64,000 nt of DNA. Origin: SIG603 sp964369415 (GTDB lineage Bacteria > Bacillota > Clostridia > Oscillospirales > Acutalibacteraceae). Shown one piece after another: positions 26,135 to 35,198 of this stretch. The translations under genes were made by a program, and so were the position numbers. A model generated the notes under the pieces. It saw only the letters and a list, made by a program, of their open reading frames with translations, made no database searches and was not told the origin of the DNA. Every line of letters starts with the position of its first letter. Within the stretch, counting starts at the first letter, position 1. The stretch is taken from positions 1-64,000 of the forward strand of contig CAYJFP010000008.1 of assembly GCA_964369415.1 (NCBI GenBank), written 5' to 3'.

Positions 26135-27184
26135 ATGCATGGTGGAGATGTTTACACACATTTTTTAAAAACAGGCAGAGAGCCGTTAGATTTTTCGGCA
26201 AATGTAAATGCATACGGAATGCCGAAAAGTGTGAGTGATTCTATTGTAGAAAACGTGAAATTGTACGAAAATTATCCCGATATTAACTGCCTTAGGCTAA
26301 GTGAAGCCGTAAGTCAGATGGAAAAAACACCTAGGGAAAATATACTATTTGGTGCGGGAGCGGCGGATTTGATTTTTAGGGCAGTGTTCACGCTTAAGCC
26401 GAAAAATGCCTTGCTTTTTGCGCCGACTTTTAGCGAATATGAAATGGCACTAAGGCAAATGGATTCTAATGTGAAGTATGTAGGGCTTTATCCCGAAAAC
26501 GACTTTTTACCACAAGAAGATTTTATCAAAAATATCGTGGGCAAAGACATAGTTTTTTTGTGCAATCCAAATAATCCAACTGGGCAGGTTGTGGGTAGGA
26601 ACTATATAGAAAAAGTGGCAGAAGAGTGTAGGAAAAACTCTGCGTTTTTGATTGTGGACGAATGTTTTCTTGATTTTGTGGAAAATAATCAAGAGCTAAC
26701 GGCGAAAAAGCTGCTTGAAAAATATGATAATTTACTGATTTTAAAGGCATTTACTAAAATGTTTGCACTGGCTGGGTTAAGACTCGGATATTGTCTTTCT
26801 TCTAATATAGAACTACTCTCTAAAATGAAAAAAGCTGGTCCGCCGTGGAATGTGAGCGTAGTCGCACAAATAGCGGGTGAAAAAGCGTGTTTAGAGACTG
26901 ATTTTATGAAGGAAACTGTCAAAAAAATAAGTGTAGAGCGTGAATTTTTGGTTCAAAAATTAACTCCATATGTAAAAAAGATATATACTGCTCATGCAAA
27001 TTTCATCTTAATTCAAAGTGATGAAAGCTTGGCGGATAGGCTTGAAAACAAGGATATACTGATACGAAAATGTGAAAATTTCATAGGCTTAGACAAAACT
27101 TACTATAGGATAGCGGTCAAGACACGGGAAGAAAACGAATTGCTAGTAAGAGCGATTGGTTCTTTAGTTAAAGGGGAGAAGTGA
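26135..27184 (+). CDS. cobD: L-threonine-O-3-phosphate decarboxylase (CobD)
   Basis: 349-residue PLP enzyme of the HisC-like fold. It decarboxylates threonine phosphate to (R)-1-amino-2-propanol phosphate, the linker of the nucleotide loop. The start HGGDVY is typical of CobD. FSANVNAYGMP, CNPNNPTG (143-150), IVDECFLDF and Lys208 in LKAFTKMFALAGLRLGY follow. Its place between cbiB and cbiP separates it from histidinol-phosphate aminotransferase. The start is an ATG with GGTAGGA upstream. Confidence 0.93.
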   Translation: MHGGDVYTHFLKTGREPLDFSANVNAYGMPKSVSDSIVENVKLYENYPDINCLRLSEAVSQMEKTPRENILFGAGAADLIFRAVFTLKPKNALLFAPTFSEYEMALRQMDSNVKYVGLYPENDFLPQEDFIKNIVGKDIVFLCNPNNPTGQVVGRNYIEKVAEECRKNSAFLIVDECFLDFVENNQELTAKKLLEKYDNLLILKAFTKMFALAGLRLGYCLSSNIELLSKMKKAGPPWNVSVVAQIAGEKACLETDFMKETVKKISVEREFLVQKLTPYVKKIYTAHANFILIQSDESLADRLENKDILIRKCENFIGLDKTYYRIAVKTREENELLVRAIGSLVKGEK

Positions 27185-27185
27185 A

Positions 27186-28679
27186 ATGGCAAAGTCGATA
27201 ATGATACAGGGCACAGCGTCAAATGCGGGAAAAAGTATTTTAACCGCTGCATTATGCCGAATTTTTGCACAGGATGGATACAAGGTTGCACCGTTTAAAT
27301 CTCAAAACATGGCGCTGAATTCTTTTATCACAAAGGATGGACTAGAAATGGGTAGGGCACAGGTAGTGCAAGCCGAGGCGGCTTTTAGAGAGCCAGACGT
27401 CAGGATGAATCCAATCTTAATCAAGCCAACAAGCGACTGTGGCGCGCAGATAATCGTAGGCGGTGAGGTTTTTTCTAGCATGAAGGCAATGGATTATTAT
27501 GAGCAGAAACTCATGTTTAGGGAGCAAATTTTGAAAGACTATAATTCTCTTTCAGAAGAAAACGACATAATCGTGATAGAAGGGGCGGGAAGCCCAGCGG
27601 AAATTAATTTAAAAAAGAATGATATAGTGAATATGGGCATGGCAAAAATGGCAAATGCACCTGTTTTGCTTGCTGGTGACATAGACAGGGGCGGTGTGTT
27701 CGCCTCTTTATACGGGACATATGCCTTACTTGATGAGAGCGAGAAAAAACACCTCAAAGCTGTGATAATCAATAAATTTAGGGGAGATAAAAAGATTTTA
27801 CAGCCTGGTGTAGACATGCTTCGTGATTTAATGCCCGTGCCATGCATCGGAGTTGTTCCGTATATGAATTTAAAAATCGACGATGAGGACAGCTTGTCGA
27901 GCGTGTTTCAGAACACATCTTCGGGAGACTTGGACATAGCGGTGGTAAAACTGCCTAAAATTTCTAATTTCACTGATTTTAACGCTTTTGACATTTTAGC
28001 GGGTGTTAAAGTGAGGTATATTGAAAATGTTTCAGAGTTTGGCATGCCTGATTTACTGATTTTGCCAGGGACAAAGAACACGTTAAGCGACTTAAAATGG
28101 CTTAGGCAAAGCGGATTGGAGGCGAAAATAAAGCAGTATGTTAGCCTTGGAGGTGCATTTTTCGGAGTTTGCGGCGGTTATCAAATGCTGTGTAAAAACC
28201 TTTCTGATCCATACGGTGTAGAAGATGGCGGAAGCATGAAAGGCTTAGAGCTTTTAGAGGCGGACACAGTTTTTGAAGAAGAAAAAACGAGGACAAGGGT
28301 AAACGGAGTGGTTAAAAATGCTCAGGGGATTTTTAGTTGCCTAAATGGAAAAAACTTTGAGGGGTACGAAATACACATGGGTAAAACCTCGTCATCATTT
28401 AGCATGAATACGCTGAAAAATGGTGATGGAGCTGAGTTTGAGGATGGCATGAGCAAAGGAAATGTATGTGGCACATATGTGCACGGTTTTTTTGATTCAC
28501 CAGAGATAGTCCACACTATTTTAAATGCCTTGGCGGTAAAAAAGGGAATTAAATATACACCGCATGAAAATGTGGATTTAGAAACAAAAAAGAATAGAGA
28601 ATACGACAAACTTGCAGAGTTAGTAAGGGAATCTTTAGACATGAAGAGTGTTTACAAGATTTTAGATGATGGAGTTTAA
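27186..28679 (+). CDS. cbiP: Cobyric acid synthase (CbiP)
   Basis: 497 residues. It amidates the b, d, e and g carboxylates of adenosylcobyrinic acid a,c-diamide using glutamine. The N-terminal dethiobiotin-synthetase-like ATP site is IQGTASNAGKSILTAAL. The C-terminal class I amidotransferase domain has Cys329 in FFGVCGGYQMLC and the His of GTYVHGFFDS. It is the last gene of the operon and is followed at once by a terminator. Confidence 0.95.
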   Translation: MAKSIMIQGTASNAGKSILTAALCRIFAQDGYKVAPFKSQNMALNSFITKDGLEMGRAQVVQAEAAFREPDVRMNPILIKPTSDCGAQIIVGGEVFSSMKAMDYYEQKLMFREQILKDYNSLSEENDIIVIEGAGSPAEINLKKNDIVNMGMAKMANAPVLLAGDIDRGGVFASLYGTYALLDESEKKHLKAVIINKFRGDKKILQPGVDMLRDLMPVPCIGVVPYMNLKIDDEDSLSSVFQNTSSGDLDIAVVKLPKISNFTDFNAFDILAGVKVRYIENVSEFGMPDLLILPGTKNTLSDLKWLRQSGLEAKIKQYVSLGGAFFGVCGGYQMLCKNLSDPYGVEDGGSMKGLELLEADTVFEEEKTRTRVNGVVKNAQGIFSCLNGKNFEGYEIHMGKTSSSFSMNTLKNGDGAEFEDGMSKGNVCGTYVHGFFDSPEIVHTILNALAVKKGIKYTPHENVDLETKKNREYDKLAELVRESLDMKSVYKILDDGV

Positions 28680-28685
28680 ATATAA

Positions 28686-28718
28686 AAAACTGTGACGAAT
28701 TTTCGCCACAGTTTTTTT
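28686..28718. terminator. Bidirectional terminator after cbiP
   Basis: AAAACTGTG(A)CGAA and TTCGCCACAGTTTT form a ~13-bp stem with T runs on both sides. It lies between the ends of cbiP (plus) and the second YesN-type regulator (minus). Confidence 0.85.
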
Positions 28719-28719
28719 A

Positions 28720-29478
28720 TTAATACGAATTAACATATTTTTTTCGGTATTCGCTGGGAGTACAGCCGACTTCCGCCTTAAAGGTTTTTAAAAAGTGTTT
28801 TTCGTCTTTAAAGCCTACATTGTTTGCGATTCTCGATATTTGAAGACAGCTTGTACGAAGTAGCTGTTTTGCCATACTGATTCTAACATTTTTTAGATAA
28901 TCTACAAAGCTTTCGCCCTTAATTTCCTTAAAAGTTTCAGAGAAAAAGGTGTAGTTCATCGAGACTTCATTCGACACGACAGCCATGTTGATGTTTTGGT
29001 TGTAATTTGCCTTTATATAATCGACCGCCCTGTTAATCTTTTGAATTTTATTTTCGTATTCTTCGACATCAGCGGTGCTGATTACACCCTCAAGCGTTTT
29101 AGTCTCGATTCCAAGATCCAATTTTTCAAGAACAGCTATAAAAGATTCACGCTCGATAGGCTTTAAAAGGTATTCACAAGCGCCGTTTCTCATTGCTTCA
29201 ACAGCGTAGTTAAAGTCGTCATAGCCGCTTATCACCACAATATTTGCATCGGAAAGCTCTTCATTCTTAATTTTTCGAATAAACTCGATTCCGTCCATTA
29301 AAGGCATTCTAATATCTGAAAAAATTATGTCAAAATTCTTTTCTTCTAAAACTTTAAGAGCTTCTTCACCATTTTTGCACTCGATAATTTCACCGCTACA
29401 CAAATCGCTTCGCTCTATCATGGTCTTGATTCCAAGTCGGACAAATTTTTCATCGTCAACTATCAGTATGTTTTTCAT
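28720..29478 (-). CDS. Response regulator with AraC HTH (second YesN-type)
   Basis: 252 residues: a receiver domain with VDDE (7-10), phospho-acceptor Asp55 in FSDIRMPLMDG and Lys in LLKPIERE, followed directly by an AraC double HTH (NINMAVVSNEVSMNYTFFSETF; LQISRIANNVGFKDEKHFLKTF). It lacks the long middle region of the first YesN-type protein. A longer frame to 29562 exists, but AGGAGG lies eight bases before the ATG at 29478. It overlaps the kinase gene by 23 bases. Confidence 0.92.
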   Translation of the reverse strand: MKNILIVDDEKFVRLGIKTMIERSDLCSGEIIECKNGEEALKVLEEKNFDIIFSDIRMPLMDGIEFIRKIKNEELSDANIVVISGYDDFNYAVEAMRNGACEYLLKPIERESFIAVLEKLDLGIETKTLEGVISTADVEEYENKIQKINRAVDYIKANYNQNINMAVVSNEVSMNYTFFSETFKEIKGESFVDYLKNVRISMAKQLLRTSCLQISRIANNVGFKDEKHFLKTFKAEVGCTPSEYRKKYVNSY

Positions 29479-31282
29479 CGTTCTCCTCCTGTGCTGTATC
29501 GTAAATCTCGGTGTTCTCCGTAATAACAGGTAATTTAAGAGTGACCTTTGTATACTCATCAACTTTACTTTTAATATCTATTCCGTAATCGGCGCCAAAT
29601 TTTACCACGATTCTTTCTTGGACATTTTTGATGCCTATGCCCATAACGGTTTCGGTCGTGCTTATGCTATTTAATTCTTTTATAATATTCTTAAGAAGTT
29701 GACGTGGTATTCCGACTCCATTGTCTAAAACTTCTATGACTAAGGCGTTGTCAATAATTTTTCCAGAAATCTTTATGGTGGTGTCTTTGTCGGTGGTTTC
29801 AGAGCCGTGCTTAATTGCGTTTTCCACTATAGGCTGAATAGTAATTTTGGGAATTAACAAAGACTTTATATTATCGTCCATTTCAATTATTAAATCAATG
29901 CTATTGTCAAATCGCATGTTAAAAAGACTCACATAATCACTTACATAGTCAAGTTCTTGATCAATGCTTACGATTTGACTTTTCCAGCTCATAGAATACC
30001 TTAAGAGCCGTGCAAGTGCGGTTATACTGTCGGCAATCATGTAGTTTTCCTCGATAATCGCCATCATCTCGATGTTGTTAAGCACATTGTATAGAAAATG
30101 GGCATTAATTTGGCTTTGTAAAGCTTTAATTTCCATTTCTTTTTCAACAACGGCACGTTTTGCTTCACTGTCGACAAATTCGTTTACTTTGTCTATCATT
30201 TTATTAAAATATTCTTGTAACTGAGAGATTTCATCGGAAGAATTGTGCTCGATTTTTACAATATCGCTTGCTTTTTCATAGCTATACATTAAGTCAAAAG
30301 TTTGGTAAATTTTCTTTAAAAGAACTTTTATTGAGTATTGAAAAAGAAAAATCAAAACTAGAAAAAAGATTACTATTATTGCTAATATTAAATACTGAGC
30401 CTGTCTCGTTGTAAAAAACTGCTCGCTTAGATTATTCACAATATAATAATTCATGCCCGATGGATTGTATAAACTGCTGATTAAGTAATCGACATTGCCT
30501 ACTTTCATTACAAGGTGATCTGAATCTGATTTTTTTATGGAACTAATTAAGTATTTATATGTAGAAATATGGCTTAAAGTGCTGTCATCGTTTGCATATA
30601 CTTCATCGTCGGTTTCTATCAAAACAGTTGAAGGTGAGTCTTTAGAGCTATACACACTTCCGAAAAAGTCATCCATTACATAGCTTACCTCGGCAATGTT
30701 TTTCTTGCCGTTTGAAGAAGTTATAGTTTTATTAAAGCTAATTAAAGAAACAGATTGACTCGAAAGAACGGTAGAAAAACTTTCGTTATAATCAATTCTA
30801 ATAGAATAATTGTCATCACTTTTGATAAACCAGTCTTCTTCAAAAACCCTGTCTCTACTAATAAAAAATGGAAAACTTTCCGGAACTTTATCAGAGTCAA
30901 TATATAATCTCAAATTTCTCACATCGGGATTTACAGTGACAATATTTCTAAAATCAGAAGATATTTCGTTATAGTAAGCTAAAAAAGTCCGATCATCGTA
31001 TGGGTTTGAGAGAAGTTCACTAAGTATACTATTCGAGTCTACAAGATGTAAAATAGATATTGCGGTGTTAATATTTTTTTCCGTTGTTGTAGCCATTGAG
31101 ACTAAGTCGTATTCTGCAGAGGCAATTACCTTTTGTTCTTCTGCCTCAAGCATATTATTAAAAAACAAAGAAACGAAGAAAATTCCGGGTACTAATAGAA
31201 AACCAAACATCAAGATGGTAATTTTTTTATGTAGTGCCAGTCTAAGCCAGTTGTTCTTTATAGTGAGGGTTATTTTTTGCAT
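29456..31282 (-). CDS. Sensor histidine kinase (second YesM-type)
   Basis: 608 residues from the ATG at 31282 (GGTGGA upstream; a GTG at 31375 lacks support). It has a membrane helix near 20-40, a ~240-residue extracellular region, a second helix near 290-315, a HAMP-like linker, then the kinase core. The phospho-acceptor motif reads QINAHFLYNVL: Pro of the usual NPHFLYN is Ala. The ATPase motifs QPIVENAIKHG, DNGVGIP and GIGIKNVQER are intact. It likely reports a sugar to the regulator gene it overlaps. A TATAAT box is at 31331-31326. The transporter upstream on the same strand ends in its own terminator. Confidence 0.9.
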   Translation of the reverse strand: MQKITLTIKNNWLRLALHKKITILMFGFLLVPGIFFVSLFFNNMLEAEEQKVIASAEYDLVSMATTTEKNINTAISILHLVDSNSILSELLSNPYDDRTFLAYYNEISSDFRNIVTVNPDVRNLRLYIDSDKVPESFPFFISRDRVFEEDWFIKSDDNYSIRIDYNESFSTVLSSQSVSLISFNKTITSSNGKKNIAEVSYVMDDFFGSVYSSKDSPSTVLIETDDEVYANDDSTLSHISTYKYLISSIKKSDSDHLVMKVGNVDYLISSLYNPSGMNYYIVNNLSEQFFTTRQAQYLILAIIVIFFLVLIFLFQYSIKVLLKKIYQTFDLMYSYEKASDIVKIEHNSSDEISQLQEYFNKMIDKVNEFVDSEAKRAVVEKEMEIKALQSQINAHFLYNVLNNIEMMAIIEENYMIADSITALARLLRYSMSWKSQIVSIDQELDYVSDYVSLFNMRFDNSIDLIIEMDDNIKSLLIPKITIQPIVENAIKHGSETTDKDTTIKISGKIIDNALVIEVLDNGVGIPRQLLKNIIKELNSISTTETVMGIGIKNVQERIVVKFGADYGIDIKSKVDEYTKVTLKLPVITENTEIYDTAQEENDEKHTDS

Positions 31283-31395
31283 GTTTTCCACCAAATATTT
31301 AAAAATAATAATTCTAATTTTATTTATTATAGCATAAATTGAGGTGAGAATTATTAATATTATATGAACAAACACTGTTTTGCTGTGTTTAAGTG

Positions 31396-31427
31396 CAAAA
31401 AAAACCGAGCTGATTGAACAGCTCGGT
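31396..31427 (-). terminator. Terminator of the second CUT1 transporter operon
   Basis: ACCGAGCTG and CAGCTCGGT form a perfect 9-bp stem with a six-base loop. On the minus strand a run of eight T follows. Confidence 0.9.
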
Positions 31428-31441
31428 AAAAATGTTTATTT

Positions 31442-33094
31442 TTATTCTACGCCCATAAGCTCTTTGTTTGCATCAACTTGAGCTCTTAGGTATTCCATGT
31501 ATTGGTCATATCCGTTGTCAGTTTTGTATTGCTCAAAATCTGCCCAGATTTGGTCAAATTCTTCTTCTGATTCAGCTTGGATAAGTGTTGGTAAAATTTC
31601 GCCCCATTTGTTTGTTACTTTAATACCAATTTCAGATTCATCTGTTCCAGCTGGAGGAGAAATGTTGTCATAGATTCCGAAGAATGCTGATTTTCCTTCT
31701 CTCCACTCGTCGTGTTGAGCAAATGGCTCTTCAACTTCAGTTGCCCATGCTAGGTTGTTTTGTGTATCTGCAAACATCCAGTAGCCGTTCATGATTTTGT
31801 ACTGTGCATCAAAAGTAGTAGCGTCGTTAGCTCTTAATTCTAAGATTTCTTCTTTGATAACAGGCTCGCCGTCTACCATGTCGTATGTTTCGCCTTCAAC
31901 ACCTAGGAAGAATACTTTTTGTCCTTCTTCGTCGTTGTTACCCCATTCTAGAAGCTGAGCTGCTCTATCTGGGTGCTCTGTGTTTTTAGAAACCATAGTA
32001 ACTTCCCATCCTGAGTAACCTGGTACGCTAAGTGTAGGTTCGTCAGAGTTTGAGTTAGCAGGTCCGTCTACAGCGATGTAGATGCTCTCTGGGTTGTTGT
32101 TGTATAGGTTGTTAAGTGGAGTTTGTGCATCGATTGGTTGATAGAATAGTGCAAAGTATCTACCTTGTTGAATTTTTTCTTCGATTTGCGTTCTGTCATC
32201 GATGAACACGTCTACAGGAATAGAACCGTTTTCGTGTGCTTGTCTAAATGTTTTTAGCCAGTTGATGTAATCTTCATCTGGGTTGCCGTTTTTAACTTCA
32301 TAGTACTCGCCGTCGATTTCTCTTGGAACTGCTAAGAATTCTAAAAGCATATCTTCAAAAGCTGTGTTACCAGTAGTTGTAAAGCCTGTTGTTCCGTATG
32401 GAATTAATGGTTGGCCGTTAAGAGCCTCTGGATATGCTGCTTCAGCATCTTGAAGAGCTTGAAGGAATCCTTCAGGAGTGCTCATGTCAGGTGAACCGAT
32501 TGCCTCGTAGATGTCTTTTCTAACTAAGAATGCACGGTTAGAAAGAAGACCAGCTTCGATATCAGCCTCTGTAACAGAGTTGTTTGGATAAGCATATGTA
32601 TTTCCATCTTCTTGTTGGAACCATTTAAGTACATCTGGATTTAGGTGATTTTCAAGTTCAGGAGCATATCCGAATAATTCTTGATAAGAATATGAATACT
32701 CAGGAATTGAAAGGTCTTGTACTTGTGATAGCCACCATCCCATTGTTACTAAATCAGGAAGTGTGTTTGTAGCGATTAAAGCGTTAAGCTTTTCTGTAGG
32801 ATCGCCAACAGGTACGATAAAGTCAATTGTGATTCCTAGTTCTTCTTTAATAGTATCTAGAACTAAATCTGATTCATTATAAGTAAACCAAGATTCGTTA
32901 ACATACCACTCAAGAGTAACAGGGTCAGTGCTGATTTCAGGAGCAGCCTCTGATGATTCGCCGCCTTCTGATGTGTCTCCGCTTGCTGTAGAACCCTCAG
33001 CAGCTGAACTTGATGGTGTAGCTTCACCACAAGCTGTTAAAGCTGAAGCTGCAATTAGCATGCTGAGAATAAGTGCAGATAGTCTTTTTTTCAT
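31442..33094 (-). CDS. CUT1 ABC transporter solute-binding lipoprotein (second)
   Basis: 550 residues, larger than the first binding protein and similar to LplA-type family-1 binding proteins. The signal peptide ends at the lipobox ALTAC (Cys22), followed by a Ser/Glu-rich linker (about 27-50). It is encoded downstream of its two permeases. AAGGAGG lies upstream of the ATG. Codon use is strongly biased, as in the first binding protein, which suggests high expression. The substrate is unknown; an oligosaccharide or a complex-glycan fragment is likely. Confidence 0.92.
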   Translation of the reverse strand: MKKRLSALILSMLIAASALTACGEATPSSSAAEGSTASGDTSEGGESSEAAPEISTDPVTLEWYVNESWFTYNESDLVLDTIKEELGITIDFIVPVGDPTEKLNALIATNTLPDLVTMGWWLSQVQDLSIPEYSYSYQELFGYAPELENHLNPDVLKWFQQEDGNTYAYPNNSVTEADIEAGLLSNRAFLVRKDIYEAIGSPDMSTPEGFLQALQDAEAAYPEALNGQPLIPYGTTGFTTTGNTAFEDMLLEFLAVPREIDGEYYEVKNGNPDEDYINWLKTFRQAHENGSIPVDVFIDDRTQIEEKIQQGRYFALFYQPIDAQTPLNNLYNNNPESIYIAVDGPANSNSDEPTLSVPGYSGWEVTMVSKNTEHPDRAAQLLEWGNNDEEGQKVFFLGVEGETYDMVDGEPVIKEEILELRANDATTFDAQYKIMNGYWMFADTQNNLAWATEVEEPFAQHDEWREGKSAFFGIYDNISPPAGTDESEIGIKVTNKWGEILPTLIQAESEEEFDQIWADFEQYKTDNGYDQYMEYLRAQVDANKELMGVE

Positions 33095-33115
33095 TTGTGT
33101 TTTCCTCCTTTATTT

Positions 33116-33142
33116 TAAGGCATCTAGTAATAAGATGCCTTA
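33116..33142 (-). other. Perfect 10-bp stem-loop upstream of the binding-protein gene
   Basis: TAAGGCATCT and AGATGCCTTA pair around a seven-base loop in the 63-base gap between the permease gene and the binding-protein gene. No T run follows. It may protect or cleave the mRNA so that the binding protein is over-produced. Confidence 0.5.
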
Positions 33143-33157
33143 TTGGCAAATATGTTT

Positions 33158-34051
33158 TTATTCTTTTACTGAACCTATCATCATTCCTTTTACGAAATAC
33201 TTTTGTAGGAAAGGATAGATACAGATAATCGGTACGGTTGTAACAACCATTGTCGCCATTTGTAGTGAAGACGAGGTAAACTTAGAGGTGTTAACTCCAC
33301 TGGCTAGCATAGATTGCTGTGAACCTTCTGATGTGCTGATGATTTTATATAGGTAAGTCTGAATTGGAATTAAGTCCTCATCGTTGATGTAAAGTCTACC
33401 CATAAAGTAGTCATTCCAGTTAAATACGCCGTTAAATAGTGCGATAGTTGCGATAACAGGCAAGGAAACAGGTAAAACAATTTTTACAAATATCCTAAAG
33501 TCGCCCGCTCCGTCAATTCTTGCGGCTTCTTCTAGTGAAGGTGGTATAGTTCTAAAGAACGACTGGAAGATGATTAAGTCAAAGAAGCTGAACATTGTTG
33601 GGAAAATGTATACCCAGAAAGTATCGAATAATCCAAGGTCGGAAATAAGGATAAATGTTGGGATAAGTCCGCCTGAGAAGAACATGGTCACAAGACCAAT
33701 TTTCATGTAAAGTTTTCTTCCGACTAAGTCGTTTCTTGAAAGTGCGTAGGCTACCATTGCTGTAAAGAAAACATGTAAAGGTGTTGCAATTAGTGTTCTT
33801 AAAATAGTGATGATAAATGCCGTGATGATTTCTGTATTCTTAAAAACTTCGGTGTAGTTATCTACGGTAAATACTCTAGGGAACCAGTAGATACCACCTT
33901 GAGCGGCGTCAAAACCTTCGTTGAAAGACATGATTATTACATACCAAATAGGATAAAGCATTACAAAGCAGATAATAAGCATGAACACGGTTACGAAAAT
34001 ATCAAATATAAAAGAAGGGACGTTAGAATTTTTAAATAATGGTTTTTTCAT
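33158..34051 (-). CDS. CUT1 ABC permease (LplC/MalG type)
   Basis: 297 residues, six hydrophobic segments, EAA loop LEEAARIDGAGDFRIFVKIVLPVS (near 180-200). The ATG has AAGGAGGA upstream. It follows the partner permease by 14 bases. The end of the protein, QKYFVKGMMIGSVKE, is typical of LplC-type permeases. Confidence 0.92.
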   Translation of the reverse strand: MKKPLFKNSNVPSFIFDIFVTVFMLIICFVMLYPIWYVIIMSFNEGFDAAQGGIYWFPRVFTVDNYTEVFKNTEIITAFIITILRTLIATPLHVFFTAMVAYALSRNDLVGRKLYMKIGLVTMFFSGGLIPTFILISDLGLFDTFWVYIFPTMFSFFDLIIFQSFFRTIPPSLEEAARIDGAGDFRIFVKIVLPVSLPVIATIALFNGVFNWNDYFMGRLYINDEDLIPIQTYLYKIISTSEGSQQSMLASGVNTSKFTSSSLQMATMVVTTVPIICIYPFLQKYFVKGMMIGSVKE

Positions 34052-34065
34052 ATCTTGTCCTCCTT

Positions 34066-34983
34066 TTAATATAACGATGTCGATGTGAGTTTCTTAGAGC
34101 CATAGTTTGCAATGAACAAGAGTATAAATGCAAAGATGGAACGAAGTAATCCAATCGCAGTTGCGTAGGAGAATCTACCCGAACTAATACCCATTCTGTA
34201 AGCATAGATGTCGATAACATCGACTGCATCATATAAAACAGGTTTTAGGAAAACGAATAATTGCTCGAAGTTTGAACCCAATAGGTTTGAAATGCTTAGA
34301 ACTAATAGAACTGAGATTGTGCCTTTAATTGAAGGGAGAGTAATGTTCCAGATTCTTCTAAGTCTTCCGGCGCCGTCTATCGAGGCTGCCTCGTAAAGTG
34401 CTGGGTCAACACCTGCTATAGCGGCTATGTAAATAATTGCCGACCAGCCAAGTTCTTTCCAAAGCTCTGCGGATACCAGTATACCCCAGAAGCCTTCGGT
34501 TTGTCCGAGTAAGTGGACGGGCTCTTCTAGAAGTCCGATTTGCACCATTAAATCTGTTAACATACCTGTATCGGAAAGCCAGTTAAACATGATACCCGAA
34601 ACAATAACCCATGATAAAAAGTGAGGGAGGTAAGAAACTGTTTGTACAATTTTCTTAAATCTCATACTCCTTACTTCGTTAATTAGTATCGCAAAAATGA
34701 TACCTGCTGGGAAAGTGACAACAAGTCTTAATATGTTAAGGCCAAAGGTGTTTCCTATAACAAGCCAAAATCTGTCATCGGTAAAAAATTCGATAAAGTT
34801 ATCAAGTCCAACCCATTGTGAGCCCATAACTCCTTTGATAGGTTGATAGCGCTGGAAAGCAACTACGATAAAGTACATTGGAATATAACTGAATATCGCC
34901 ATCCAAATGATACCTGGAAGTGCCATCGCTTGTAGTCCACGCTGTTTCCACATTCTTTTAATGAAGTTCTCTTTCATGAACAT
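34066..34983 (-). CDS. CUT1 ABC permease (LplB/MalF type)
   Basis: 305 residues from the ATG at 34983, chosen because AAGGAG ends seven bases before it; the in-frame ATG at 34989 would abut that site. Six membrane segments and the EAA loop YEAASIDGAGRLRRIWNITLPSI are present. It is first in the operon permease-permease-binding protein. No ATPase gene is linked. Confidence 0.92.
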   Translation of the reverse strand: MFMKENFIKRMWKQRGLQAMALPGIIWMAIFSYIPMYFIVVAFQRYQPIKGVMGSQWVGLDNFIEFFTDDRFWLVIGNTFGLNILRLVVTFPAGIIFAILINEVRSMRFKKIVQTVSYLPHFLSWVIVSGIMFNWLSDTGMLTDLMVQIGLLEEPVHLLGQTEGFWGILVSAELWKELGWSAIIYIAAIAGVDPALYEAASIDGAGRLRRIWNITLPSIKGTISVLLVLSISNLLGSNFEQLFVFLKPVLYDAVDVIDIYAYRMGISSGRFSYATAIGLLRSIFAFILLFIANYGSKKLTSTSLY

Positions 34984-35012
34984 TAACATCTCCTTTTCAA
35001 TTTGTTAACCTA

Positions 35013-35042
35013 ATTTTAGCACTTTGTACACAATTAATTCAA
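35013..35042 (-). promoter_or_regulatory. Promoter of the second CUT1 transporter operon
   Basis: Minus strand: TTGAAT (35042-35037), 18 bp, TAAAAT (35018-35013), 30 bases before the first permease start. The imperfect boxes suit activation by the AraC-type regulator. Confidence 0.5.
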
Positions 35043-35198
35043 TTATTCAAATTTCATTTTAAGTGTTTTTTTTTCGGAATGGTATTTTTACCTAAAAAAC
35101 ACACCTAAAATTGTAAAATTCTATTAAGGAATTAAAAAGACTTTTAATCTAGTTAAAATAATGATAGAATAAGTAAAAATGACTAAATGAGGTAAAAA

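Noticed and set aside
29478..29562. Upstream start at 29562 for the second AraC-type regulator
   Set aside because: It lies inside the kinase gene, adds a non-receiver extension, and AGGAGG clearly precedes the ATG at 29478.
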